Of a stretch of DNA of 64,000 nucleotides, positions 22,249 through 35,639 are shown one piece after another. This stretch comes from Girardinichthys multiradiatus (Eukaryota > Chordata > Actinopteri > Cyprinodontiformes > Goodeidae). A program made the position numbers and the translations under genes. Position 1 is the first letter of the stretch, and the number at the start of each line of letters is the position of its first letter. The notes beneath the pieces are model-generated. The model worked only from the letters and a program-made list of their open reading frames with translations. It did no database searches and had not been told where the DNA came from. The stretch is from assembly GCF_021462225.1 (NCBI RefSeq), contig NC_061800.1:9457002-9521001 (forward strand). Reading direction: 5' to 3'.

Positions 22249-22947
22249 TATATAATTATATATGTAAGAAATCTAAGTATTTGGGGCTTCAGTATACCAG
22301 TTGAGGACATGGGAATGTGGGTGTTTTTGTTCTTCCCTGGTTGACCTTCCAGTTTAACACCTACACGCTCTCACACTCTTTCTCTAACAGTTCATTCTAT
22401 TGCTGATAATGCAGGAGATAACAGACAGCTAACAACAACACCTTTGTGGTGTGTGGTTCACTTGTTGTCAAACCTATTATATTTCTTACCCTTACATCAG
22501 GCCTTTAAGTCCGCTACATTAATGTAATTACTGCCTTAATCACCTCAGTAAAAAAGTTGAGTTTTGAGATTCAAAGTCATTTTCAGTTGATCAGTGCTAA
22601 AGTTCATAGTCTTATAAATGTGATTTATACCTTCCTGGTACAAAGTGCACCTTAAAGATACAGAAAGTGAAATCTACAAGCCTGACAACCTGCTTTGGAC
22701 AAAGGCTAATACGAATATACACTGTGTCAGGCATGGCCACACCCCCACACAAGATATATCATTGGAAAGCTATGGTTGTCCCCTTTAAGGAACGTCAGGA
22801 CTCAATAGAGTCACAGCATATGAGGAATTAAGAAAAAACTAATGTATACTACAGTGTACAAAAATGATTTGCTGGGTCTCAGGAGGCTGTGCCCACGGGT
22901 AGGCCTATAACAGCTGATTGCCTGACTAACCATTTAAAATACCTATC

Positions 22948-23334
<387 letters not shown>

Positions 23335-24450
23335 AACTTGATGAAAAAGAATAAATTCATTGAAATACTAAATGTGTGAATTATCTTTGTAAAACTGCTT
23401 TACAATCTAACTGGAAAGTCGATAATCAAAGAGGAAGACTGTTGTTCTGTAAATTGGAGTTTTTAAGTATTCATGTCAGAAGAATAAACTAGAATAGTGC
23501 CTGAACTTGCAATGCTGACTTTAATAATGCATGGTTTATCACCAACCCCAGCCTCCACATCCAACATGGCTGCCATACGTCTAAGATAGGAGGATGTACC
23601 AGTACTAACATGTTTGTTTGTCCTTCCGATGATTGTTGTGCCATTCAACCAGTCACACAGAGTGCACTATATCATATGTTTGTGAATATTTTTATTTCAT
23701 GTTTTAATAAATAAATTACAGATGCATATATTATTGGCTTGTGTTGCGAAAGGGAGTTAGCCAGGTCACTGATCACAAATCTTAGCAAACCCACTAGTTC
23801 AGTGAAATTGGAAGAGTGGTAGAGTGGGTAAGTTGGGTTTGACATAATTTGTATCTCATAATCTTCAGCTTTTTATTATGTAATGACTGACATTGACTGA
23901 TAACAAAGCATCATAGTTGAAAAAATACCCATCCTTTTTGTATTTATTATACTGTACCTTCTTATATAATTTCAGTATATACCTTTTGCACTAAAACTGT
24001 TTGCTACCTTATTTATTAAAGACTATATCAATAAACTGCTAAAATTCTGTTATCCATACGCTTTACTTTGACTTCTCCAAACTTACAGCCAAATGGCTCA
24101 ATAGTTGTACCCTGTACCCATAAGGCTTTTCTCTAGAAAGCATTTGGATTGTCATGTGGGAAGCAGCACATTTCAGTTATGCTTGAAGGAGTTGATTTTA
24201 GCTTAGGCCTAGTTGTTGTTGAGCTAAAACGTTTTCGCTGTGTTTATTATAATTAAAACAATATCATCTGTTTTCATTGAATGGCGGGTAATTTATCAAT
24301 ATTTACATAATGCTGTATGTTATTGTTTATATTTACAGCCCTGTTTTTGGCCGTTTTCAAAAAAATGTCATAAATTAAATATTAATTAAATAAAGATACG
24401 TATGTTCATATTATGTTTTTGGAACTTATTTCTTGTGCACTTATACAAGC

Positions 24451-24474
24451 ATTATTATTATTATTATTATTATT
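24451..24474 (+). repeat. (ATT)n microsatellite
   Basis: About eight ATT units in AT-rich intergenic DNA upstream of lrch1. Confidence 0.9.
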
Positions 24475-24615
24475 TAGATATTTAAATTTACAATAATATT
24501 ATCCATAGTTTTAAGATGACATGCCAAACATAATTTAGTATATTTTATCTTTCATTTATTTTTGATTATATTTTCGGTCGTTGTCCTAAATACCTTCATT
24601 ATGTTACTCCCATGT

Positions 24616-24630
24616 CCAGCAGAGGACGCT
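24616..24630 (+). promoter_or_regulatory. CTCF-like motif upstream of lrch1
   Basis: It reads ccagcagaggacgct, one base from the CCAGCAGAGGGCGCT core. It lies about 600 bases before the lrch1 start codon, a common position for insulator sites at divergent promoters. Motif match only. Confidence 0.35.
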
Positions 24631-24881
24631 GTTTACCAAGTAACAGTAAGCTTTAATTGTCCTGCTTTTATAGCCCTGCAAGGCCAACTGCGCAGCCGCA
24701 ATGAGGAAGTTAATATAAAAAAGTCAAATTTAAGAGTTGTTCGTTTTCAAAATAAAACTTGTTGCGCATATAAATATTTGGGCGGCCGTCTTTGCACGTT
24801 TGAAAACTGCAGAGCAGTAACAGAACTTACCATAAATTAGTAGAAATATCAATACTCTGACGTACTATTAAATAAAAAATT

Positions 24882-24901
24882 ATATATATATATATATATA
24901 T
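24882..24901 (+). repeat. (TA)n microsatellite
   Basis: About ten TA units just upstream of the CpG-rich lrch1 promoter region. Confidence 0.9.
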
Positions 24902-24999
24902 CGCAACAAAACACATTGTCAAATATATTGCTGATTTATTTTGGAAAACGACATGTTATTACGGGACTGTTGTTTACAAAGACGCTACTTAATGGTGGT

Positions 25000-25560
25000 G
25001 TTTTGTTTTGAAAGTCGGCACCGGATGTAGCACTGCTCTCGAATCCCTGAGGCTTGACGGACAAACTGAGCGGTAGACGAGGCGGCATTTGTCAGGAATC
25101 TCACCGCGCGACAGTGCACGGCACGGCAGGCTTTGGGTAGTCGGTGTCCCGCTTACCGCGCGCTTCCCTTCTGGATATAACCAGACGCACAGGCAGCGGA
25201 GAAGCGGAAAATGATGGCGACGTTGGGACCGGAGTCGGCTCGCCCTCCCTTCGCCCAGCTTGGATCTTCTCCGTCTAATCAGAATCACGTCGGCAGCGCC
25301 AACCTGCCTCCCAACCGGGGCTTGGAGCGGGCGCTGGAGGAAGCGGCGGCCAGCGGTGTGCTCAACCTCAGCTGCCGCAAGCTAAAGGAGTTTCCTCGGA
25401 CAGCCGCCAACCACGACCTGAGCGATACGGTGGAGGCAGGTACGGTGTTCTCTGGGGGACCGTTTTTAAGATGTGGGTGCAGAGAGGTGTCAGTGGCAGG
25501 AGGACTGCAGCGTGGGGGACTGTTTACTGCTAGACTCAGTGCGCTGACGCTTCCGTTATT
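25000..25560 (+). promoter_or_regulatory. lrch1: CpG-island promoter of lrch1
   Basis: Base composition shifts sharply from AT-rich to GC-rich with frequent CpG (for example accgcgcgac, ttaccgcgcgcttcc, ggagcgggcgctggagg). The island covers the 5' untranslated region and first exon. No TATA box is evident at a fitting distance, which is usual for CpG-island promoters. The transcription start is probably between 25020 and 25180. Confidence 0.7.
25211..25439 (+). CDS. lrch1: lrch1 exon 1 (start codon, N-terminal 76 codons)
   Basis: LRCH1 is a leucine-rich-repeat and calponin-homology protein of the cell cortex; human LRCH1 restrains DOCK8/Cdc42 signalling. The exon opens with tandem ATGs (25211, 25214) and encodes a variable Ser/Pro-rich head. 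It continues NLPPNRGLERALEEAAASGV and LNLSCRKLKEFPRTAANHDL to SDTVEA. That is the lead-in to the first LRR and matches LRCH1 (NLPxNRGLERALEEA) better than LRCH2, 3 or 4. The donor gtacggtg follows one base of a split codon; G plus AC would give the Asp of the family's ADLS-(K/R)-NR motif, which supports phase 1. The LRRs and the CH domain must lie beyond 64000, since no further exon was found. Confidence 0.88.
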
Positions 25561-26164
25561 CATAATAAACCCCGACTTGTTTACACCAGAAGCTGCAGGG
25601 GAAGACTACCTACCTGCATTTGCAACTTTTCCCTCACCTATCCCATCATGCGGTTGTGTAAAAGAGGGAGCACACTGATGTCAGCCTCATAATTAGGATC
25701 CTCAAGGGGAAATGACTAAAAAGGTCCAGCAGAAGGTTTACGCAGAACTGCAATGAATGTGGGTACTGCGCGTCATTTTGGAATCAGGTCTGGTTAACAG
25801 TGGGCCTTGAGTGGAAATCCCCACCACTTCCTTTTTTATCCATGTCCAGTTGTAAACAGACATGGGAGGCAGCAGGGACCCACACAGCCTCGGATTGTTC
25901 TAAATAACAGTTGTTTAGGCAGAAGTTCATGTGTGTTATTGAAGTGTTTGTTCTTAAAAGACTTTGGCAAAATGACATCATGTGTTGTTTATTAGAAGCA
26001 TCTTTTCTGCGAATCTGCTCCTGATGAGCAGATTCTGAAATATCTGCCTGACTGCATGTTTAGTTTTACCTTGCAAAGAAATTCACACCTATAAACTTTT
26101 CCATGTTTTTTTTGTTTTTTTGTTCCAATCACAAAATATTTTGCTGTCTTTCATCTTTGCACGT

Positions 26165-26805
26165 CTAGAGACAGAACCTTTTGACCGATCCTATTTTGCA
26201 AAAACTCTCAAGCTCAGTCAGATTGGATGAAAAGCGTCTATCAACAGCAATGTTCACATCTTGCCACAGATTCTCAATTGGATTTAATTCTGGACTTTGA
26301 CTAGGCCGCTTTAACACATGGTTATGCTTTGATCTAAACCAGGGGTGTCCAGTTCAAGTCCTCAAGTGTTGCTGTCCTGCGTGATGTAGACACAGCTGAT
26401 GTACCTCCACAATATGTCATCTGAAAAAGTCTGCTTGGTTTGATTCAGTGGTGTTGAACCAGTTGAACCAGAGGACCATCTAAGACATGCAGGACTGCTC
26501 TTCATGACCAGAGCTAGACATCTTTGTCCTGATCCGTTCCATTTTTCTCTGGCTTTATGTTTAGGGTCATTGTCCTGCTTGAAGGTGGACCCTTCAACCT
26601 AGTCTCAGGTCTTTACTGCCTCCAACAGGTTTTCTGTCAGGATTGCCCTGTTTCTAGCTTCATCCATCTTCCCATCAACTCTTTTCAGCTTCCCGGGCGA
26701 AGCTACTTTGTGTTGCCTGTCACATTAAATCCCAAATGAAATGCATATTAGTTTGTGCTTGGAACACCATGAAGATGTTGAAAGTGCATGAATACTTCTG
26801 GAGAC
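26165..26805 (-). mobile_element. Tc1-like relic split by a MITE
   Basis: The blocks caaaaactctcaagctcagt, gattctcaattggatttaat, tgtttagggtcattgtcctg and caacaggttttctgtcagga form the reverse complement of a Tc1-like transposase 3' part. The middle (about 26340-26510) is foreign. Confidence 0.6.
26340..26510. mobile_element. palindromic fish MITE fragment nested in Tc1 relic
   Basis: It begins aggggtgtccagttcaagtc and ends near catgcaggactgctctt, a degraded form of the common fish repeat that opens aggggtgtcaaactccagtcc and has near-palindromic ends. It interrupts the Tc1-like sequence around it. Confidence 0.5.
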
Positions 26806-29800
26806 TCAGAATCAGATCAAACTTCGACCGGCAGCAGTAACTTTTCTCATAACTGACTTTACTAAATAGGTTTTGCTTCCTCATTCTTTTTCTGCAAAGC
26901 AGCCTGTTAGGATTAGGAAAAAATCTCTGCTTTCTACAGCAGAGTCACAATATTCCACCGTAAAATCTTAGCTGCTTCCATATTTCCCCACCTTTTCCAC
27001 ATCTCCCATTATTGGCAGACAGGTCTTGGTTTGATGCAACCCCAGTGAAAACTCCCTACAGCGATGGATTTTTAAAAAAAATTTATCTGGATGAATCTAA
27101 AAACAGATGTGACTTTTCCGAGCAGCACGACAAATTAAATTCCGGTCTCCTGCATGCGCCGTGGTCCTTTCAGAGCTGCACAGATAAGATCGTCAGCTGA
27201 GTTGCATTCATACTGTACACTCCCCATCGCTCGCTTAGTTTTTTTAGTGCTCTGAAATAAAGTGCAGCTTATGTAACAGCATGGGAGCCAATAACAGAAA
27301 CAGGATGAAGGCTTGGGGAATTAAAGTGGGAGAGAATGTAACAAATGTGTGTTTATAGCTTAAGAGGGCTACTTTTGTCCCAGTTTGGTGTGAACTTTCA
27401 GTTTAAGAAACTTTTAATGACAAATATGATATTTGCTTCTTTTTAGCTTTAACACAGAATGTATTGTTTTTTTTGTTTTTTTTATCACAGAGTCTTAAAT
27501 CCGGATCAGAGCTGATTGTAATTACTGACCTAAGTGCTAAGATTTACTTGCAGGAAGCTTCCCCACAGAGATGCTTGATCAGGACCCCTGTGTTCCCATT
27601 TTTTAGTGGGGGTCTTTTTAGGGGTTGTTTAGCATCTTGTGACGATGACAGTGACTGCTTCCTCTGCTTCTTCATTTCTCATGACCTGAACTGTGCGTAA
27701 TTCCATCATCCCTGTCAGTTTACTGAGTCACTCAGTGGGAAACTTGTTCCCAAGCAAACTTCTGCAGCCTGCAGGGCTGTCAGACTTTCAAGCTTTGTGT
27801 AACTCACACCTAAACGGGAAAGAAAAGGTATGCATGAGAAAACGAGTGGAACACACTGGTGCTGATTCCTCAGTCATCTTTCTGATCACTTGGTAACTGA
27901 GACCAACCCCCGGGGGGAAGAAAATGAGCAGAAAAAGAACAAAGTGAGTCATTGTGACCAATTATCATGTGGTAGAGGTACTGATCCTCAAAAGACCTTT
28001 ACAAGTAAAGTTCAACGTTAGTGCACAGCAGCTGCAGTGGTTTAAGAGATGCACCGCATGCATGCAGGCATTTAAAAACACGCAGAAGGCCAGTTTCATA
28101 TCAGCAGCAACGCAAGCCTCAGCTTGTCTGGAGACACCGAGTGGATTCCTCCCACTGACTCCTGATTTCCTAAAGGTGGGTTTTTCCTCTGAACTGAGCT
28201 TTGTTTGGTTGTTAGGTGGTCTGGACTGAAAGGCAATATAAACACATGAATTGTAGAAAAAAGGAAGGGGTATATAACCTCTTTCATTAACACCACCAGG
28301 TGTCTAACTCTCGGGTGTAGCAGATTTAACTTTTTGAAATGGCTTCCTGCAGCTTTTGTTCTTCCTCTAATATAGCTAACTTTGACTCATGTTCCTGCAG
28401 TAAGAACGTCCACACTGAGGAAAACTATGGTTATTGCTAACTGGTAGCACTTAGAATGTTGTTCCACTTATCAGAAAAACATGCATCCCCCCCTTCCTTC
28501 GACAATCAAGTATATTTTTTCAAATTAATTTTCAAAATAACGCTGGAGAGCACGACGGTGAACAGAAATCAACCATGATGGTTTATGCCCTGGTATGGAA
28601 GCTGGTATGGGCCAAAACTCCAATTCACTTGCTGCTTTAGGCGGTGTGTTTTATTCTCTCACTTCAAATAAAGTAGGTCTTTATTTAAATAAAAAAAATA
28701 TATAGAAACGAGCCAGTCTTTTAAATTGTCCTGACATGGGGGGTGGCGGCAGAATTTCAAAATAAAATCCAGCTCCCATTCATTTCCATGTTAAACACAT
28801 GCATCAGGAGAAAGTAAACCATTGAACCCAAACTGAACAACAAAGACTGTAAAATTTCTCAATGTTTAGACTTTTTCCTTTATTCATTTGCTGTGGTTCT
28901 TTACTCAGTTATTTATTTAAACATCTAAAAAAAAACTATTAAACCATAATGTGTATTTATCTTAAAATATTGCAGTTTATGAGCATCTTGATTTTATTGT
29001 TTGCAAAACAACTTTTAAAGTAAGTCCACAAAACACAACTTTTGAATTCATTACTTTTGAATATAACAGTGCAATTAATCCTTATTTTTAGTACAATTTT
29101 AGTAGTTGCCCAGCACTGATATAGATAAATGAAGATAGCTAATAACGCTAGACAGATGGAGAAAAACAGATAAAAATGAAAAAGAATAAATAAAGATAAA
29201 TATATAGATATGTACAGATACATAGAGGAGTGTTTGTTCATTAAGTGATTGATTGTTGCTATTGATAGAAATGGGAAACCATTGAGCCTTTTGAGTGTTA
29301 ACAGCCAAAATCCAAGGTCCTGTTTTCAACAGTTTAAATGACATAAAGTGCTACTGGTAAGGCAGTCTGGGGGAGGCTGGAAACTTAGATGGCAGCTAGA
29401 TGGCATTGATGGTGTCCAGGAGCATACAGGTCACAAAAGGTGATTTCCAAAAGCAATCCAACCTGTCAGTCACCTCCCGCATGTTTTGGTATTGACCCAG
29501 GAGCAACTACCAACCTGCTCAGGTTATAATGTAAACAGAAGGCTGAGTTCCAAGGAAGTAGACGACTCTATCTGTAATAGACCATCTTCAGGAATGTACC
29601 ACTAGATGAATTTGATTTACTCCTGTTGTGCACGTTTGGTAACATTTTGACTCTCTACATCTTATAAATCAGGATATTTTTGGGACCACACTAAGCCCAT
29701 AACCAAAAGAAATACATTCAGTCTAATAAATAAGCAGCTCCATGTTGTGTTTAAGTGACTTTGGCATTGTTACATATTTAACATTCTCCTTAGGTTCCCT

Positions 29801-30424
29801 GGGGCTCAGATTGACTCCATTTTGTTTTCAGAAAATATGGCAGAACATATTTACATTTGGGAGTCAGAGGGCTCAAATTGGCTGTTTGTTTCATCATAAA
29901 TTATATTTATCCCTGTATTTCCCATCCAATTACACAAATCCAACAGATCTGTCTCCAGATGCTGTGTTTGAGCAATTGTTGCTCTGAAATACAGTTAGAA
30001 CCACTTCACTTTCACATCAGCTGGAGAAGGGCTGTAAATGAGAAGCTGAAGAGAAAAAAAAACAACCAGATGATTATCAGTTAATGAGATTGCCTGCTGT
30101 TCTGTCTTATGTACAGTCAGTTCCTCTAAGCAGTCATTATTCATAGTGTTACTGTGTGTTTGTTTGTGTGTCCTTTTGGATACCATGTGAGCATGCATGT
30201 TCCCATCAGTGCAGCCAGCAGTCTGCTTCCCACCACATTCTCAGCCCCAGACAATACGCATTTTTGCAGTGTTTGGCAGTTTTTCACTGGACACACTCTC
30301 TTTGTAGTGTGTGTGTGTGTGTTGATAGAAGCAGTATCTGTTGTGTCGGGCTATTGGACAGTTAACTAGAGTTCAGAGGCAACTAAAACACACTATTGAA
30401 TATCGTTTCAGGAAATCCTCTGAA

Positions 30425-30535
30425 TCAATTAGATCCCCTGGCCACCATTCTGGCCCACACTCCTCACCAGTTGGTGGTGGTAATTCACCAAATAGCTGTT
30501 TGCCGCCTGCCAATAAACCCAAGAAGTAGAAGAAG
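30425..30535 (+). repeat. dispersed fish repeat fragment
   Basis: It carries caccagttggtggtggtaat and the ending gcctgccaataaacccaaga followed by agtagaagaag. This resembles a common teleost repeat ending in GCCAxTAAACCxAAGAAGAAG. Confidence 0.4.
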
Positions 30536-30924
30536 ACACTTAAGCTATGCAGATGTTCTGCAACAACCCGTGGCTAAACCTATGGATCCAAAACAGATGG
30601 ATCCTTGCTTTGCAAACTGCCAGCAACCTCTGTTTGTGTACAGAAGAGTGTCTTACAGTCTTCATATGTAAGGGCCTGCGACCGTGCAGTGTTGTGGAAA
30701 ACAAGGGTTTTATAAAGACAGTGCACACACTCAAACCACTATACACCATACCAACATGCTAACACATGACAAGTCACTATCCCGAAGCTGTACACAGAGG
30801 TAAAGCTAATAGTTTTGAAGTCGGCAGAGAGAGTGGCACTTACGATGGATTGGACTGCAACTGACCCCTAAGTAAATGTCACCTCTCATTTCATTTCTTA
30901 ACAAGTGGACATTGGTTTCAAATT

Positions 30925-32120
30925 TTTTGGCCCTCATGTATGAGGCGTTCTTACGCACAAAAATCTTACAGCGCAATTTTTTACGCACAACTTGGCATGT
31001 ACAAAGATGAACGTTGCATGAAAGTGTGTTTAAATCCACACAAACATTTTCCCTGCTGTGAAAAGTGTGGAAGCCATGCAAACCTTTTCCTTTTCAATCG
31101 ATAATAGTAAACTACAGAAAACTAAAACTCACCTAAATCCACTGAAATATGACTCCATTCAGCTTTATTTAATTTATGGAGCGTCAAACCTGATTTGTTT
31201 TCATGAGTTTGAGCATTTATGGTTTAAACCAGAGCGATGAAACTGAATCACATTTAGCCTCATACAATAATGTAACACACCTCAGAAAATGATGGAAACA
31301 ACCTCAGTTAGATGTAAACTGTAAAACCTCCTCTGTTTTTGTTACCCATGGGTGTAATTGCACACCGACCTGTGCGCTGAGGAGCATAAAATATATGTGA
31401 ATCCACTAAGGGGCAGTTTCATTCTCACTGAAAAGGAAAACGGTGTCGGATCAGCAGATTAATTCCGAACAAGTCAGATTTGATAGTTCCTAAGGTGGAC
31501 AAGCTGGAGATAATCATACATGTCCATAAATAGCTGCATAAAGTTGTGCGTAATTGTGTAATGATGGCTTTGGTAGAGCAGAAGGATGGAAGAAGTTGGA
31601 GGGAGCGTTTTGTTCAGAGATCGTAGTGACCTGCTGGCACATGATGATACATGGCTTATCGGCCGGTTTAGATTGCCCAGGGTATGGTGCTGGTCTCAGT
31701 GTTACAGAGGGAAACCAGGAGGAATCGTGCGTCTCCAGTGCCATGTCAAGTTCTCACTATGCTGTGTTCCTTTCAACCGGAGCTTTTCAGAGGGAGCTGA
31801 CTGACAGGTCGCGTATTTAACAGTCATCCCTGAGCCCGGCCCTGCCAGCCATATGGGACGGTCTCCTCCGTATGTTGCTCTGATATAGAAAGTTCCCCTT
31901 AAACTGTGGCTCTCATTTGCAGTGAGGAGCCGATTTCTGAATGTAATCAGAGCTATAGACTGCACTCATACTGCTATAAGGGTCCCATCTGTAAATGAAC
32001 ATGAATTTATGAATAGAAGGCACTTTCATTCAATATATGCGCAACCTATATCTGATGCGGAAATGTGTCTCAATAATGCAATGGCCAACTCAACTCGTGA
32101 TTCCTTTATACTATAATAAT
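30925..32120 (+). mobile_element. PIF/Harbinger transposon relic
   Basis: The left part has the Harbinger-type leader catgtatgaggcgttcttacgcac and ttttttacgcacaacttggc. The transposase pieces are FRDRSDLLAHDDTWLIGRFR in the frame of 31586, GAFQRELTDRSRI in the frame of 31554, and NVIRAIDCTHTAIRVPSVNE continuing to RRHFHSIYAQ and RDSFIL in the frame of 31922. AIDCTH carries the first catalytic Asp of HARBI1-like enzymes. Frameshifts separate the pieces and the last catalytic region is missing after a stop at ~32114. Confidence 0.82.
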
Positions 32121-32519
32121 TATTGTAAGTGTTTGCAACAAACCTCAAGCAGACTCTGTGCCCGATGGGGGCTTTTAGGTGATTTTCTAATTTGTATGTG
32201 ACGTCCTGAATGGTTTTAAAGATTTAGAGTACATCACATAGTGTGTGTGGTGGAATTCTTCCTAGAAATATGGAAGGAATATTAACGTCATTATAATGAT
32301 CAGCATTGAGCTATGATTGCAGCAGATACTTAACGGGTTCAAGTTGACAGCCGTTTTATTTCAAGTCAGGTTTGAGTCGCTGATCTCATTCAAGAAGTTG
32401 TTGGTTTGCTTTTATTCCCTACAAACATCCCTCATGATGTGTAGACACAGTCTCTCATTTTTCCGCCGACAGGAACTGGTTGTTCGACTGTCACAGCACC
32501 ATGCCATGGTTATTTGGAC

Positions 32520-34385
32520 ACGTGATATGTGACTTCCGTCTGTTTGTACTACTTTGCATATGTATTCAGATGTGGAGACCGGGCGGTCCAAGTGCAATGT
32601 ATGACTGCGTCAAATCCACCGCAAACTGGGATGTATGAAGGCTACGTGTGCGGTGACATGTCTACGCACGGCTTTGTACATCTGAATTTTTTGATGCCCA
32701 GTAAGTTTCACAATTACTCCCTACCGCAAACGTTTAGTATGAAAGCTGCACAGTCTTTCGTACATAAGACCAAGGCCCTGCACGAAAGCCACACATGAAG
32801 CATTGTGGCGAACTTGGACATAATAAATGAATGGGAAGTAATGGAGACAGTGCCGCTAACATGGTTCTTGCTTTCAGTCTCATTGACTCATTTCATGTTG
32901 GTTGCTTTGCCCACCTACTTAATTTGGCTTCACAGGATCCTCTTAAAGTGCCTGTGACATCGCATTTTCATGAAAAATCCAATTACATTCAGGGAAAGGA
33001 AACATTGATAAAATATTTTTAAAAAGTAAATTCATGCCACTGAAATGAACCGTTGTTGAGATAAATGGTCATTTCACTAAAAAGGCATTTCCAGACTACT
33101 CCTTTGTGATTTTGTGACGCTCTTTTATGACGTCACAGGGGAACCCCTGCAGGTAAACTGACTGCTGCTACAATAGCCATCAACACAGACAGCAGTGAAG
33201 AATCTGATGTTTCTTAAGATATATTTCAGTCACTATCAGAGAGAGACGCAGCAGTCAGGAGAAGAAAGTCAGCTTTCATCAGATGGCAGAGCACAAGTGC
33301 TGCGGCCTGTGGATGGCCATCTAATTCAACCAGAGTCTGTTTATGCCGGAGGCTGGAGCACGGCCGGAGTCAATCTGCATGAATCATACCACACCAGCAG
33401 GAAATAATTCAGTAAAGACAGACAAGATCTCACTATATTAATAAATGCACACATATATTTATATACACGTGTTAGGCAGTTGTTTACATTAGATCAATGA
33501 AATCAGTTACTGGGTTAACTAAGGTATTATAAACCAAGCAATTAATACTTTTAATGCACCAAATTAAGCAACAATCTGCATAAAAAATATCTGCAAGCAT
33601 AAAACGAAAAATTAAGCAGTTTAATTGGTTTAACTTCCACAGAAGGAGTTATTTTAGACTTGCTACCGCGTTTATCACAGGCTTTTATTGTATGGTTCTT
33701 GGAGCTCCTCCGGGCTTCGCAGCGGACCGGACCAGAACAGATACAATATAAATCCAGGGTTACATTATATACGGCTCAGATTATTTTCGCTTCAGGAAAA
33801 TAGTGCAGAGTAACTGCTTCTGTCGCAGTATTGCTGCCACCACCAGTCAGCATGTCAATTACTGCCTAATTTCTTCAATATTAATATGTTTTCTTTCATT
33901 TTCTCCATGTGTGGGAATAGCATGTCACAGGTACTTTAAAATCCCTGCTGTCACACAGCGTCTTGGCAGAGTGAGGCGCATAACCACAATTTTTCATTGT
34001 ATCACCCTGGCCAGCCATGCACTCAAGAAGAAACAGAAGCTGCTGGACCTCCCACAGCATAAACTAATAATTGATTTAGCGACACATTGGAAGAACGCAT
34101 CAGACATGCGGAAACGATTTTTGGAGCAGCAACCAGCTGAAAACGCTGCACTACTTGCTTCTGCAGTTTGGAAGCAGGACAATAATCTGAGCACCCTAAC
34201 AGAACAGACAATACAGCAGCAGAAGATGCTGCACAGACTCTGAAGCCACTAAAGGAAGTCAAGTTGGTGATCTCTCAGGAAGGCATCCCAACTCTCTGTT
34301 ATTGCAACACTAAGATCAAGACTTCTGAAGGAGATGCGGCCAGCTCTAAGATCTAGACCCATGCTTCAAGGCCCTGCCTTTTCTA
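32520..34385 (+). pseudogene. hAT (ZBED-type) transposase relic, interrupted
   Basis: The plus-strand frame at 32831 reads GDSAANMVLAFSLIDS and CFAHLLNLASQDPLK. After an inserted element it resumes with IPAVTQRLGRVRRITTIFH, QKLLDLPQHKLIIDLATHW, FLEQQPAENAALLASAVW and then LKPLKEVKLVISQEGIPTLS. These are the DNAAN-x-V...CFAHxLNL core and following helices of ZBED1/hAT-Ac transposases. The N-terminal BED region is badly decayed and the dimerisation domain is absent. Confidence 0.82.
32947..33935. mobile_element. TTAA-targeting element inside the hAT transposase
   Basis: The termini agtgcctgtgacat and (inverse at the right end) atgtcacaggtact match at 13 of 14 positions and are flanked by TTAA on both sides (32943-32946, 33936-33939). 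Removing the element and one TTAA (993 bases, a multiple of three) restores the interrupted transposase frame exactly. TTAA specificity is typical of piggyBac-like elements. No transposase is evident inside, so it is probably a non-autonomous MITE. Confidence 0.82.
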
Positions 34386-34759
34386 TCTGATAGTGTAATA
34401 GTTTATTAAATAATAATTTGGTCTGTTAGGTGTTGTTCTGTGAGTACCAGCCCAATGAGGCGATGGTATTAGGACAATAGTGAAAGGAGTGAGCCAAGCT
34501 CTGGTATTACTGGACAGCCAAACTGCACACAGGGAATAAATTCAAACAATTTCCTAAAATAAAGGAATTTATAAAAAAAAAAAAATAAGTCAACTCTGAA
34601 TTAAACATGTTTCAATCAACAAACTATTTACTATACTAGAACAACTAAACAACCAACTAAAACTACCAAGCATAATGAAAGAATAGGAAAGACCAAGAAC
34701 TATATACAATATGAACAAAATGTTAAAAATGGTCCAATCCAATTTTTTTCCTGTCTGAG

Positions 34760-34985
34760 ACCCGTGTGGAAAGAGGTTGCCATGTTGGAACATGGCGCTT
34801 TTGTTCAAACAGTGAAGTCACGGGGGCTCGGCTATGGCTCCTCCTCTTCCTGGGCTGGGTTAGGCGTAAGTTAGTGTGACACTGAAAGATGTACAAAAGT
34901 TCATAATGGCATTCGTTGTACAGTTCAGAGTCCTTGTTCATCCATGTTGTAACCCATGGCTGGGGTCCGAGCAAAGGTGAGCAGG
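34760..34985 (-). repeat. dispersed repeat, copy B
   Basis: On the minus strand it contains ggaccccagccatgggttac and later atgttccaacatgg, the same two blocks as at 4399-4600. Confidence 0.45.
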
Positions 34986-35639
34986 AGCAAATCTTCGCCC
35001 ATCTCATCTCTTATCACTGAGGCAGTGGGGAATGTGAAAAACTCTTTAAATACAAATGAATATTAAATGAAACAGACTGTGTGCACAGATAATGTTTTAG
35101 TTGACTTAAGAAATGCCCTTAGGTCTGGAATTATTTGAACACAGGCGCTTTTTTTATAATTCTGCTTCTATAACAACCCTCACAATGGATTTGAAAGAAA
35201 CTGTAATACTAATAAATTATAAAGCTATTCTTTACTAATGTGTGATTTATTCACTTTTGCAGCAGTGGTCTAATAAACGCAGCAGACAGTGAGGCAGATT
35301 AGATGCTGGAACAGCATGGGAGGATGGGCTTCTGTAGTTAGTGATGTTGTTCAGGCTCCTCCAAGCTGCTTTTTATCTTCTCGCCTGATTTTTCTTAGTC
35401 TGACACAGCTTCCTCAGATGCAAAGTGAACCACGGTTTATTGTTGTGTGTGTGTGTAAAAAGTCTAGGTCTACACACACACGTGTTATCACAAACTCTGA
35501 TGAATGATGTTCAGACAGTTTATTCAGATCAGTGGCTGATGCTTCAAGAACACTCCAATCTGTGCTATCACAGCATGCCTGTAATGTCTCTGACTCATCG
35601 GTCCACTTCCTAACAGTCATACTGCAGGTTTAGAGGTTT

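Noticed and set aside
24562..24840. 92-codon open frame upstream of lrch1
   Set aside because: Composition looks random, no splice or family signal, and it lies in AT-rich intergenic DNA.
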